NCBI GenBank assembly: GCA_934254825.1
Contig: CAKQMB010000028.1
Coordinates: forward strand, 1-12,817
Reading direction: 5' to 3'
DNA length: 12,817 nucleotides
Source of the DNA: an uncultured Clostridia bacterium
GTDB taxonomy: Bacteria; Bacillota; Clostridia; Christensenellales; Borkfalkiaceae
Shown: piece after piece, positions 1 to 6,156 of the stretch
Numbering within the stretch: position 1 is the first letter of the stretch
Layout of the letters: each line of letters starts with the position of its first letter
Made by a program: the position numbers and the translations under genes
Notes under the pieces: generated by a model
Told to the model about the DNA's origin: nothing
Databases searched by the model: none
The model's input: the letters and a program-made list of their open reading frames with translations, nothing else

Positions 1-7
1 ATAGCAT
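1..7 (-). CDS. Start of a gene running off the left edge
   Basis: An ATG at 7-5 is preceded by a GAGAGG ribosome binding site with a 5-nt spacer. Only two codons lie in the window, so the product cannot be named. It follows the end of the recombinase-type tail fragment at 23-100 by 15 bp, as the next gene in the same direction. Confidence 0.35.
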
Positions 8-22
8 ATGCACCTCTCTTTA

Positions 23-100
23 TTAACTATTCATCTTAAAATGCTTCAATGCCTCCACAATTGCACTCTCTTTATCTTCTGGACGCTGCAGTTCTTTTCC
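23..100 (-). pseudogene. C-terminal end of a recombinase-type tail domain (remnant)
   Basis: Directly after the stop codon of the immunity-like gene, and in the same frame, 25 codons read GKELQRPEDKE then SAIVEALKHFKMNS and stop. As I remember them, proteins of Lachnospiraceae mobile elements (large serine recombinases with an extra C-terminal tail, and proteins annotated as RumA) end in a very similar way: P(E/P)(E/D)KE.AI..ALKHFKM. No start codon or ribosome binding site belongs to this piece, so it is the orphaned end of a gene whose body was replaced. The beginning of the same kind of tail is at 2816-2878. Confidence 0.5.
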
Positions 101-721
101 TTATATTTTAATTCCTGGCATGAAGCAAAATTTATTAACATCTTGAAAAGTAATACCTTTTATCTGTTCTTTTTCACACGCATCCTTAAACCGCTGAGTT
201 GCTATCATTACACCTGGCCAATTATCAAACGAAAACACATCCGACCCATCCCATGTTTCTACCGGAACACTCAACCCTCTTATTCGCATTTTTGTGCTAA
301 GAGCAACCATACCACAAACTGAGCATTTCTCAATCTCAAATCCTTCAGCATCGCACATTGCTCCGCACCTTCCCAAAATAAATATTTCCTTTAGTTCAAC
401 ATCAGTTAAATGTTGCATTTCTCCAAACTTATCATACCAACCCGTACATTCTATCTCGCGCAACTCATATCCTGTTAATTTATATTTCTCTAACATATTG
501 ATAACAAAATCATTCCCAAGATAGCAACCAGGTGCATTATAAAAATCTAGCAGCTCACCATCTATAAAGTGAACACGATAAGCCCCTATTCTATCACTCC
601 TATATATTGCCTGACATTTTTCGCATGTATATTCTACAAATTCTTGCAAGCTATATTCCGCTTGAGCATAGTGGTCATCAATTTCCGAATGTACAACATA
701 AAACAACTTAATTCCCTCCAT
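101..721 (-). CDS. Two-CxxC immunity-like protein (double-CXXCG / Imm43-like)
   Basis: This 206-aa cytoplasmic protein has two CxxC pairs, CEKC near residue 33 and CSVC near residue 136, which probably bind one zinc ion. It ends in a region containing VFSFDNWPGVMIATQRFKD and ITFQDVNKF, the layout I associate with double-CXXCG-motif immunity proteins (Imm43/SitI-like) that neutralise polymorphic toxins. The ATG at 721 is preferred because it lies 4 bp after the stop of a toxin-like remnant. A TTG at 775 would add 18 residues inside that remnant. No strong ribosome binding site is visible (only AAAAGAA), so translation may have been coupled to the toxin gene. A TATAAT promoter at 980-1008 lies upstream. 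The zinc pairs are seen; the family is inferred from general resemblance; the partner toxin is mostly lost. Confidence 0.6.
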   Translation of the reverse strand: MEGIKLFYVVHSEIDDHYAQAEYSLQEFVEYTCEKCQAIYRSDRIGAYRVHFIDGELLDFYNAPGCYLGNDFVINMLEKYKLTGYELREIECTGWYDKFGEMQHLTDVELKEIFILGRCGAMCDAEGFEIEKCSVCGMVALSTKMRIRGLSVPVETWDGSDVFSFDNWPGVMIATQRFKDACEKEQIKGITFQDVNKFCFMPGIKI

Positions 722-725
722 ATAT

Positions 726-860
726 TTATTCTTTTGGTATTGCCTTATATTCACTAATTCCAAATGACTTTTCAATAATACTTAAGAATTCTAATATTTC
801 CGTTTTATTAGCATTAGGATTGTTATTTTTAAATTCTTTCCATACTGCATTGTAAACTGC
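726..860 (-). pseudogene. Last 44 codons of a probable polymorphic toxin
   Basis: An uninterrupted frame ends at a TAA (728-726) and encodes AVYNAVWKEFKNNNPNANKT followed by EILEFLSIIEKSFGIS and EYKAIPKE. The pattern W.EF...NPNA(T)..EIL.F...I...FGI resembles the C-termini of nuclease toxins of the HNH/AHH/SitA type. Such toxins are encoded just ahead of immunity genes like the one 4 bp downstream. Immediately upstream this frame is closed by several TGA codons at 861-872, so the toxin body is missing and replaced by unrelated sequence. The gene-end placement and the neighbour support the call. The exact toxin family is uncertain. Confidence 0.5.
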
Positions 861-892
861 TCATCGTCATCACATATACCAATTCTCAACAC
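791..892 (-). pseudogene. Response-regulator N-terminus fused out of frame to the toxin remnant
   Basis: From a GTG at 892 the frame reads MLRIGICDDDEQF, the characteristic start of Firmicute (especially LytTR-type) response regulators, in which the DDD/E cluster belongs to the phosphoacceptor pocket. A GGGAG sequence lies 11 nt upstream. After about 12 codons the DNA also encodes the toxin C-terminus in another frame (from 860), and this frame ends at TAG 793-791. It looks like a recombination scar that joined the first codons of one gene to the last codons of another. The match is short, so chance is possible. Confidence 0.33.
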
Positions 893-979
893 GCCCCGGT
901 TATCTCCCACACAAATATAATTCTGTATACCCACTAGCTACACTTTCTCACATAAATAACCTCTTTCCCCATAAGCTTA

Positions 980-1008
980 ATTATAGCATATACTCATAGC
1001 ACTAACAA
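980..1008 (-). promoter_or_regulatory. Sigma-A promoter with extended -10
   Basis: TTGTTA (1008-1003), a 17-nt spacer, and TATAAT (985-980) preceded by TGC, which gives an extended -10. It lies just after the stop of the XRE gene and reads toward the response-regulator/toxin scar and the immunity-like gene. That gene could therefore still be expressed although its toxin is gone. Confidence 0.55.
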
Positions 1009-1027
1009 ACAATGATTTTTCTCAATT

Positions 1028-1258
1028 CTAATCGGCAAAAAAGTCATCATAACTGGTAGATAATACCTTCTTCAGTAGTTTCAAATCACTTACCTTATTA
1101 TTTCTCCGACCAGTTTCAATATTAGCTAACGTACTACGAGACATATTACTGCCAAGTAATTGCATCTGAGCGACAACTTCATTTTGTGTCATATTCTTAC
1201 TCATTCTTATTGTTTGGATATTACGACCAAGCGCATCATCAGTCAATAACCATTGCAT
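1028..1258 (-). CDS. Small XRE-family DNA-binding regulator
   Basis: This 76-aa protein is almost entirely one Cro/C1-type helix-turn-helix. IQTIRMSKNMTQNEVVAQM (residues 14-32) forms the first helices, and SRSTLANIETGRRN (40-53) is the recognition helix with the usual S...(I/L)..(I/W)E.G motif. The C-terminus ends KVLSTSYDDFFAD. The ATG at 1258 was chosen because GGAGG lies 6 nt upstream. A longer frame up to 1360 runs into a region that resembles a different protein (see 1259-1389) and lacks a good ribosome binding site. It is probably a repressor of nearby mobile-element genes. The target is unknown. Confidence 0.75.
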   Translation of the reverse strand: MQWLLTDDALGRNIQTIRMSKNMTQNEVVAQMQLLGSNMSRSTLANIETGRRNNKVSDLKLLKKVLSTSYDDFFAD

Positions 1259-1389
1259 AATTTGCCTCCGTTCCACAACATGAAAAGGTTGTTCCTTAAA
1301 GTCGTGTAAATCCTTAATTTTGACGTTTTCCAACCTAACACCATGGTCGTCACACACCATGATGGATACATTTCCTTTGTTTCTTTCAT
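1259..1389 (-). pseudogene. Possible ParB-like N-terminal remnant
   Basis: A GGAGG ribosome binding site 9 nt before an ATG at 1389 begins a frame MKETKEMYP. The neighbouring frame over the same DNA reads LENVKIKDLHDFKEQPFHV, close to the L..L..FK.HPF.V signature at the start of ParB/Spo0J-type partition proteins carried by integrative elements. It then runs into the XRE gene. A single frameshift between the two frames would explain a good start in one and the motif in the other. This may be the decayed start of a parB-like gene truncated by the XRE gene. The motif is short and the call is tentative. Confidence 0.3.
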
Positions 1390-1432
1390 TTTCTCATTCC
1401 TCCAATCTGAAAGTTTAGACATGAAAGCTGAC

Positions 1433-1490
1433 AAAAAAGATAAGACCGCCTGCTTTCACATCCAAAGATGTTTAAAACAAACGGTCTCGC
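1433..1490 (-). terminator. Branched hairpin followed by a T-run
   Basis: On the minus strand AGACCG (1487-1482) can pair with CGGTCT (1448-1443), enclosing the small hairpin ACATC-TTTG-GATGT (1471-1458). ATCTTTTTT follows. This fits a terminator or leader attenuator about 45 nt ahead of the ATG at 1389. It would end transcription from the 1570-1713 remnant or regulate entry into the XRE gene. Confidence 0.4.
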
Positions 1491-1569
1491 GACTCTTTTC
1501 TTATTAAGTTGTTGATGCATTTATTACTCGAAATAACCTTAAATGTTAACTATAGATTTTTGTGTCCAC

Positions 1570-1713
1570 TCATACCAGTTCCATCACTACTGAAACTTTA
1601 ATCTCGTGAGAAATCTCTTTTTCGTCCAAAATTGCTCTGTCCAGAAAAGTATCTGACGTTCTCCCTGATGTACTATAAAATGGATGAAATTGCCAGAATA
1701 TTTTACTTAAATA
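1570..1713 (-). pseudogene. Orphan C-terminal coding remnant
   Basis: Between a TGA at 1716-1714 and a TGA at 1572-1570 lies a 47-codon frame containing TSGRTSDTFLDRAILDEKEI and HEIKVSVVMELV. Its amino acid composition looks like a real protein end, rich in E, K and D and with a plausible helix-strand finish. It has no start codon with a ribosome binding site. I do not recognise the family. The rest of the 1490-1735 gap shows nothing else that I can support. Confidence 0.25.
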
Positions 1714-1735
1714 TCAATAGGTCGGTACGTTAGTA

Positions 1736-2485
1736 TCATGATGTAGTATTCGTTTGCTTTTCCGGTATAGGTGATATATTTATCAGTCCAGTTTCAAATA
1801 TTGCATTCTCTCCAACTATTGTATAGTCAGCAGCAAGGGATACGGATACTTTATCTCCAACGCTAATGTCAATTTTTATATCATCTTTATTAATTCTAAG
1901 TTTTATATATTTGCATCTGTTATCAAGACCCCCTGCCATACTCCAATGCCATTCCTTACTGTCAAAGATATAATATACATTATTGTCATCAATCTTCTCA
2001 ATTTCTAACAATGTCATATTATTTCTTCCTAGAACAGAATTATCCGGATAAGTGCCCGGCGGACATGACACTTGATTAGAATTATTATGACCTGTATTAT
2101 CCGTTACATTCACATTATTCATATCCTGATTAACTGAACTTGAATCATGTATTTCTTCTCTCTTATCATTACAGACTGTTACCTTTATTTTACTTACGCA
2201 TTTTTTCTTTGCCATTACTTTTATCACACAACGACCATTCTTTTTTGCCTTTATTAAGCCTTTCTTTGACACAGAAGCAACCTTTGGCCTTGAAGTTATA
2301 TACTTTGCATTCTTCTTGTACCGTATCTTATATGTTTCACTTACCCGAAGATTAATCTTCTTTGTCTTACATTTGTCTGATTTTACTTTTGCCTGACATA
2401 CACCATCAGATATACAAACTAGAGACATAATGGTAATAACCAGCATTATCATATAAAAACCAATGATTTTACATAATCCACGCAT
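1736..2485 (-). CDS. Secreted protein with a bacterial Ig-like (BIG2) domain
   Basis: A 249-aa protein. Residues 1-32 form a signal peptide: basic start, hydrophobic stretch around FYMIMLVITIMSLVCI, and likely cleavage after VCQA. Residues 43-104 match the group 2 Ig-like fold, with INLRVSETYKI, then RPKVASVSKKGLIKAKKNG and CVIKVMAKKKCVSKIKVTV (the pattern K.A.VS.KG.I.AK..G...I.V). An Asn/Ser-rich linker (107-140) leads to a beta-rich C-terminal domain (155-240) with DKVSVSLAADYTIVG, possibly OB-like. The ATG at 2485 has AGAGG 7 nt upstream; a start at 2518 lacks this. It probably sits outside the membrane or is bound to the wall. No sortase signal is present. A promoter lies at 2522-2549. 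Function unknown. Confidence 0.75.
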   Translation of the reverse strand: MRGLCKIIGFYMIMLVITIMSLVCISDGVCQAKVKSDKCKTKKINLRVSETYKIRYKKNAKYITSRPKVASVSKKGLIKAKKNGRCVIKVMAKKKCVSKIKVTVCNDKREEIHDSSSVNQDMNNVNVTDNTGHNNSNQVSCPPGTYPDNSVLGRNNMTLLEIEKIDDNNVYYIFDSKEWHWSMAGGLDNRCKYIKLRINKDDIKIDISVGDKVSVSLAADYTIVGENAIFETGLINISPIPEKQTNTTS

Positions 2486-2521
2486 AACATATCCTCTCTT
2501 TCTGTCATTCACTGACAATAC

Positions 2522-2549
2522 ATTCTATCAATAATTTACAACATTGCAA
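2522..2549 (-). promoter_or_regulatory. Candidate sigma-A promoter of the BIG2 gene
   Basis: TTGCAA (2549-2544), a 16-nt spacer and TAGAAT (2527-2522), 36 bp ahead of the chosen ATG at 2485. The sequence around it is AT-rich, so other -10 elements are possible. Confidence 0.4.
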
Positions 2550-2607
2550 TACAAAGTCATTTCAATAAATTAAACTATCATTCAATAGATAATTAATATG
2601 TTAATCT

Positions 2608-2810
2608 TCACTTTGCAGTCTGACCAAATAACGCAACATTTAAAAGATCTGCTTCACTGGCATATGTATAAGCAATCTGTTCCGGTGTGAGCTTTGGTGG
2701 AATCAAATTTTCCTTCGCCGCATCCGTGTGAATACGATAGTTCACCTTTGATAAAGCTCTGTTCATGTTCCAGTCCAATGAAATTCGACTATTTTCATCC
2801 TGCTTTAATC
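2608..2810 (-). pseudogene. Duplicated internal fragment of the KilA-N gene
   Basis: Positions 2611-2810 align without gaps to 4798-4997 in the intact KilA-N gene. I count 17 differences in 200 nt, about 91% identity. The fragment keeps an open frame for 66 codons, equivalent to residues about 144-209 of the intact protein, with only five amino acid changes. It then hits TGA (2610-2608) exactly where similarity ends. The excess of silent changes says it diverged as part of a working gene before being cut. It lies immediately downstream of the recombinase tail remnant, so it probably marks a second KilA-N/recombinase unit that lost most of its length by deletion. Confidence 0.82.
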
Positions 2811-2815
2811 GACCT

Positions 2816-2878
2816 TTAGCGCCTCTCAGCCGCCGTTAAATCCATCTCGTCCATGTCAAGTCTCACATTCACATGATG
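2816..2878 (-). pseudogene. Out-of-frame proximal part of the recombinase tail
   Basis: Just after codon AAG (2882-2880) of the recombinase, skipping one C at 2879 restores a frame reading HHVNVRLDMDEMDLTAAERR and TAA (2818-2816). Related recombinases, as I remember them, continue from VETVCLLSKL into a segment like H(I/V)(E/N)V.L.MDE(L/M)DLT.AESKATYEEIK. The shifted reading is therefore the expected sequence, and the in-frame ending PSCECET is an artefact of a one-base insertion. The tail then stops at AAERR, where the KilA-N duplicate begins. Confidence 0.6.
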
Positions 2879-4565
2879 GCTTCGCTTCGTGGAGTTTGGA
2901 CAATAAACATACAGTCTCATTTTGCGCATCATTGTCCAAACTTAGTGTAAACTCTTTTTCTATAATCGGCAACTTAAATTCTATGGATTTTAGCCACTGA
3001 CCATTTTCTTTCCGTTCTTCATAAATCTGTACATTATCCACTAACTGCGACAGGAACTCTCGTTTCTCTGCTTCGTTCATTTTATCATACAGTTTATCAA
3101 AGAAAATAAGTGCCTTGTAGATATTATCTCTGGTAATCTTATCTGCCAACAGAGAACGTCTCTTGGTTTTTGCAGATACAAGCAGTTCCTCTGCTTCCTC
3201 TATTTTATCATAGGTTTTGTACAAACGGTTCTCCAAATCTGCTTTTCTTCGTTGATAATGCTTATCCTCGTAGTCAAGAGAATCAATATCAGACAAGATA
3301 GAATCTTTGTTATGATATAGCTGTCTTAATTGCTTCTCATAATTTGCTATCTCCTGATCCAGTGTACTGGTATCTACTTCCATGTTTATCTTGCTACGGA
3401 TCAAATCTGAGAACTTAGGATTGCTAACCAACTTGCTGATCACCTCTGCAACAGCAACGTCCAACATCTCTTCATGCACCTGTCTTCTGTAATCACACTT
3501 ATGGCCTCTGGTCATATTGCGGTGCTTGCAACCATAGTAATAAAAATCCTTATAATTGCTTCCATCCTTGCGTTTCTTAATCGCCTTATTGCCATACATT
3601 CCTGCGCCACAGACAGGACATTTCAAAATTCCCGATAAAAGATGAATCTTTTCTCCCTTGTCACGGTTTACCTTTTCGTATTTTTTAGCCTGTGCTGCTA
3701 CCTTGGCCTGTGCTTGTTCCCACACTTCCTCTGATACAAGAGCTTCATGTAAACCATCTACTAATAGATAATCCTCCTTCCTTACCTGCCTATACTCATT
3801 CCTCGTACCATGAACTTTTTCTGTCCGTCTCCTGCCATAAGAGATTTTACCACTATAAACCGGATTCTGAATAATTCTTCTGATAAGAGCGGCATCAAAT
3901 AGTGGATTTGTACCATTCTGTCTGGCTATCTTATGGATTCCGTGATTTTCCAAATACTTAGCAATTCCATTCGCTCCCAAATCTGTATTTACATATTGGT
4001 CAAATATCGTTCTGATAGCCACTGCTTCTTCCTCATTGACTTCCAGTTTTCCATCAATAAGTGAATATCCATACGGTGCAAAGCCACCATTCCATTTTCC
4101 TTCCCTGGCTTTCTGCATCCTACCTTCCATAGTCTGAACACGAATGTTCTCACGCTCAATCTCCGCCACTGCTGACAGCACAGATATCATAAGCTTACCG
4201 GCATCCTTAGATGAATCAATTCCGTCCTCTACACAGATTAGGTTAACTCCAAAGTCCTGCATCACCTGTAGTGTAGCAAGTACATCTGCTGCATTTCTGC
4301 CAAATCTGGAAAGTTTGAATACAAGGACATAAGATACTGCGTCTTTTCCTGATTTGATATCGTCCATCATCTTATTAAAAGCAATTCTTCCTTCTATGGA
4401 TTTACCGGATTTTCCTGCATCCTCATACTCACCAGCAATTTCATATTCATTATAATTACAAAAGGCCCTCATTTTTGTTTTCTGTGCATCCAGAGAATAA
4501 CCGTCTATCTGTATGGTTGTAGAAACACGGGTATATAAATATACCTTGATTTTTTCTTTTTTCAA
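2856..4565 (-). CDS. Large serine recombinase (site-specific integrase/excisionase)
   Basis: About 569 aa. The resolvase catalytic domain (residues 6-155) has the nucleophile Ser15 in YTRVST, the partner arginines in KLSRFGRNAAD and the helix AEIERENIR. The recombinase domain (160-300) begins FAPYGYSL. A zinc ribbon has Cys316, Cys319, Cys346 and Cys357, and a coiled coil spans about 400-475. The enzyme cuts and rejoins att sites through a 5'-phosphoserine link to integrate or excise its element. It is third in an XRE/KilA-N/recombinase operon. GGAGGTGA spans the end of the KilA-N gene. I prefer TTG at 4565, 1 bp after the KilA-N stop, since a GTG at 4577 overlaps that ribosome binding site. 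The C-terminus is aberrant: a one-base frameshift near 2879 replaces the usual extra tail. The catalytic, DNA-binding and coiled-coil parts are intact, so it may still be active. Confidence 0.9.
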   Translation of the reverse strand: MKKEKIKVYLYTRVSTTIQIDGYSLDAQKTKMRAFCNYNEYEIAGEYEDAGKSGKSIEGRIAFNKMMDDIKSGKDAVSYVLVFKLSRFGRNAADVLATLQVMQDFGVNLICVEDGIDSSKDAGKLMISVLSAVAEIERENIRVQTMEGRMQKAREGKWNGGFAPYGYSLIDGKLEVNEEEAVAIRTIFDQYVNTDLGANGIAKYLENHGIHKIARQNGTNPLFDAALIRRIIQNPVYSGKISYGRRRTEKVHGTRNEYRQVRKEDYLLVDGLHEALVSEEVWEQAQAKVAAQAKKYEKVNRDKGEKIHLLSGILKCPVCGAGMYGNKAIKKRKDGSNYKDFYYYGCKHRNMTRGHKCDYRRQVHEEMLDVAVAEVISKLVSNPKFSDLIRSKINMEVDTSTLDQEIANYEKQLRQLYHNKDSILSDIDSLDYEDKHYQRRKADLENRLYKTYDKIEEAEELLVSAKTKRRSLLADKITRDNIYKALIFFDKLYDKMNEAEKREFLSQLVDNVQIYEERKENGQWLKSIEFKLPIIEKEFTLSLDNDAQNETVCLLSKLHEAKPSCECET

Positions 4566-4566
4566 T

Positions 4567-5424
4567 TTACATGTCACCTCCAGGAAGCACCGAAACTGCT
4601 GATAAATTGATACTGGCTAATGTATCCATCTGCTTAATTGCCAAATTTCTAAGTAATATGAGTCTTTCTGATTGAGATTTTCCCTGTTCAATTAAAATAG
4701 CATTATAGCTCTCCATATTTGCCAATACCAATAACTGATTTAAATTTGCATCATCACGCACATTACCCTTTTTGCTTGGATTGTTATTTTTCCATTGCTT
4801 TGCAGTTTGTCCAAATAAAGCAACATTTAAAAGATCTGCTTCACTGGCATATGTATAGGCAATCTGTTCCGGTGTTAGTTCTGGTGGAATCAAATTTTCT
4901 TTCACCGCATCCGTGTGAATATGGTAATTCACCTTTGATAAAGCTCTGTTCAAATTCCAATCCAATGAAAGCCGACTATTTTCATCCTGCTTTAATCTGC
5001 GGTAATCTTTCATAATATACAACTGGAATTCTGGAGAAATCCATGTAGCAAATGCCATTGCAATATCGCTATGTGCATAAGTACCTCCACCGTACCTGCC
5101 AGCTTTCGACACTATTCCAATAGCATTTGTCTGTTCAATCCATTTAGTAGGTGTCATAACAAATCTGTTTAATCCAGCCTCACTTCTAACCGCCTCGAAT
5201 TGCACACGGTTAAAATCCGGATTATGAAGTTCTTCCCAAACTGCTAAAAACTCAACTGTATTTCTATTTCGCATCCAGTTCTGAATAACAAATCTTGGGT
5301 CATTATCATTTCTGTATTTCGCAATATCTGTCAATGAAATATATTCATTCTCAAAATCATTCGTGTAGATTCCAATATCAATTCCTTTTGCGTGAATGGT
5401 TTCCCTAACTATTTTATTTGCCAT
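4567..5424 (-). CDS. KilA-N domain protein
   Basis: A 285-aa protein with a KilA-N DNA-binding domain at residues 16-140. Typical signatures are EYISLTDIAKYRN (27-39), VIQNWMRNRNTVEFLAVWE (46-64) and GRYGGGTYAHSDIAMAFATW (109-128), followed by WISPEFQLYIMKDY. The C-terminal half carries ALFGQTAKQWKNNNP and a helical end. KilA-N proteins are common in phages and mobile elements, where they are thought to act as DNA-binding regulators or antirepressors. Translation is coupled: the GGAGG lies inside the last codons of the XRE gene, whose stop is 2 bp before this ATG, and this gene's own end carries the ribosome binding site of the recombinase. Residues about 144-209 are duplicated at 2608-2810. 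Its specific role is not known. Confidence 0.87.
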   Translation of the reverse strand: MANKIVRETIHAKGIDIGIYTNDFENEYISLTDIAKYRNDNDPRFVIQNWMRNRNTVEFLAVWEELHNPDFNRVQFEAVRSEAGLNRFVMTPTKWIEQTNAIGIVSKAGRYGGGTYAHSDIAMAFATWISPEFQLYIMKDYRRLKQDENSRLSLDWNLNRALSKVNYHIHTDAVKENLIPPELTPEQIAYTYASEADLLNVALFGQTAKQWKNNNPSKKGNVRDDANLNQLLVLANMESYNAILIEQGKSQSERLILLRNLAIKQMDTLASINLSAVSVLPGGDM

Positions 5425-5426
5425 CT

Positions 5427-5792
5427 CTATTCCTCCACAATGCTCTCCATCTGTTCCAACTTCTGCAAAGCCTTCATATACGCCATCAGTCTTTTATACT
5501 GCTCATCACCTAGACTATGTATCTGTTTTAAAATCTTAATATCTGTCCTAGTGACTTCATAATCCATATCTGCATCGTTATATTCCGGGTCAATTCCCTT
5601 TCCTGTTAAAAGCTGTTCAGGAGTAATATCTAATGCATCACATATTGAAAGCAAACAATCCGCTTTTGGATTTGTCTTTTTCTTTTTCCAGTCACTGATG
5701 TTGCTCGTTGCAATTCCGGTTCTTCTTGAGAGTTCCAACTGCGTTATTTTCTTCTGCTCCATCACATAAAAAATTCTTTCACTGATAATCAT
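5427..5792 (-). CDS. XRE-family transcriptional regulator
   Basis: A 121-aa Cro/C1-type regulator. The helix-turn-helix covers residues about 5-62, with KITQLELSRRTGIATSNISD and WKKKKTNPKADCLLSICDAL, the standard Q.ELS...GI..S.IS.W..G/K..P pattern. The C-terminal 50 residues are acidic and helical and probably form the dimerisation part. GGAGG lies 7 nt before the ATG. It is first in the operon with KilA-N and the recombinase, so it most likely represses its own operon and thereby excision. The upstream gap holds short inverted repeats that could be its operators. Confidence 0.9.
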   Translation of the reverse strand: MIISERIFYVMEQKKITQLELSRRTGIATSNISDWKKKKTNPKADCLLSICDALDITPEQLLTGKGIDPEYNDADMDYEVTRTDIKILKQIHSLGDEQYKRLMAYMKALQKLEQMESIVEE

Positions 5793-5827
5793 GATTTTTC
5801 CTCCACCAACATTTCATGCGTATCCGT

Positions 5828-5857
5828 ACTTTGTAAGTGTAATATCCGTCTTTACGG
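5828..5857. promoter_or_regulatory. Short inverted repeats upstream of the XRE operon
   Basis: CCGT-CTTT-ACGG (5846-5857) and ACTTTGTAAGT (5828-5838) are small dyads within the 73-bp gap between the hypothetical gene and the XRE start. The hexamer TATCCG occurs twice, at 5821 and 5844. The position fits operators for the adjacent XRE protein. No clear -35/-10 pair could be assigned. Confidence 0.3.
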
Positions 5858-5865
5858 TTATAATA

Positions 5866-6102
5866 TCATGCGACAGCTTTTCTTTCAATAGAGATTTTTG
5901 TATTTCTGAATTTTACTATATTCTTCGGTTTATAAAATTCAACATACAGCTGTTTAATTCTTTTCATGGGAAGATAATGATCCGGATCTGGCAAACTATC
6001 CAAATCCATCGCTTCTGCATACTTTGCTACCATTTCTCCGATAAAATTTGCCAAATCACTCCAGGCATCTCTTTCTTTTAGAACCACTTTATTCTTAACC
6101 AT
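5866..6102 (-). CDS. Small hypothetical protein of a mobile element
   Basis: A 78-aa cytoplasmic protein, helical and charged: KERDAWSDLANFIGEMVAKY (9-28), AMDLDSLPDPDHYLPMKRIK, then a basic C-terminus FRNTKISIERKAVA. The ATG at 6102 was chosen because AAAGGA lies about 8 nt upstream; an earlier ATG at 6123 has no ribosome binding site. It lies between the mobC/palindrome region and the XRE operon. I do not recognise the family. The gene-like start and the basic tail support a real gene, perhaps a DNA-associated accessory factor. Confidence 0.6.
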   Translation of the reverse strand: MVKNKVVLKERDAWSDLANFIGEMVAKYAEAMDLDSLPDPDHYLPMKRIKQLYVEFYKPKNIVKFRNTKISIERKAVA

Positions 6103-6156
6103 AATTAAAATCCTTTCTGACATTATTCATACTAACTATCATGCTATTTCACAAAT

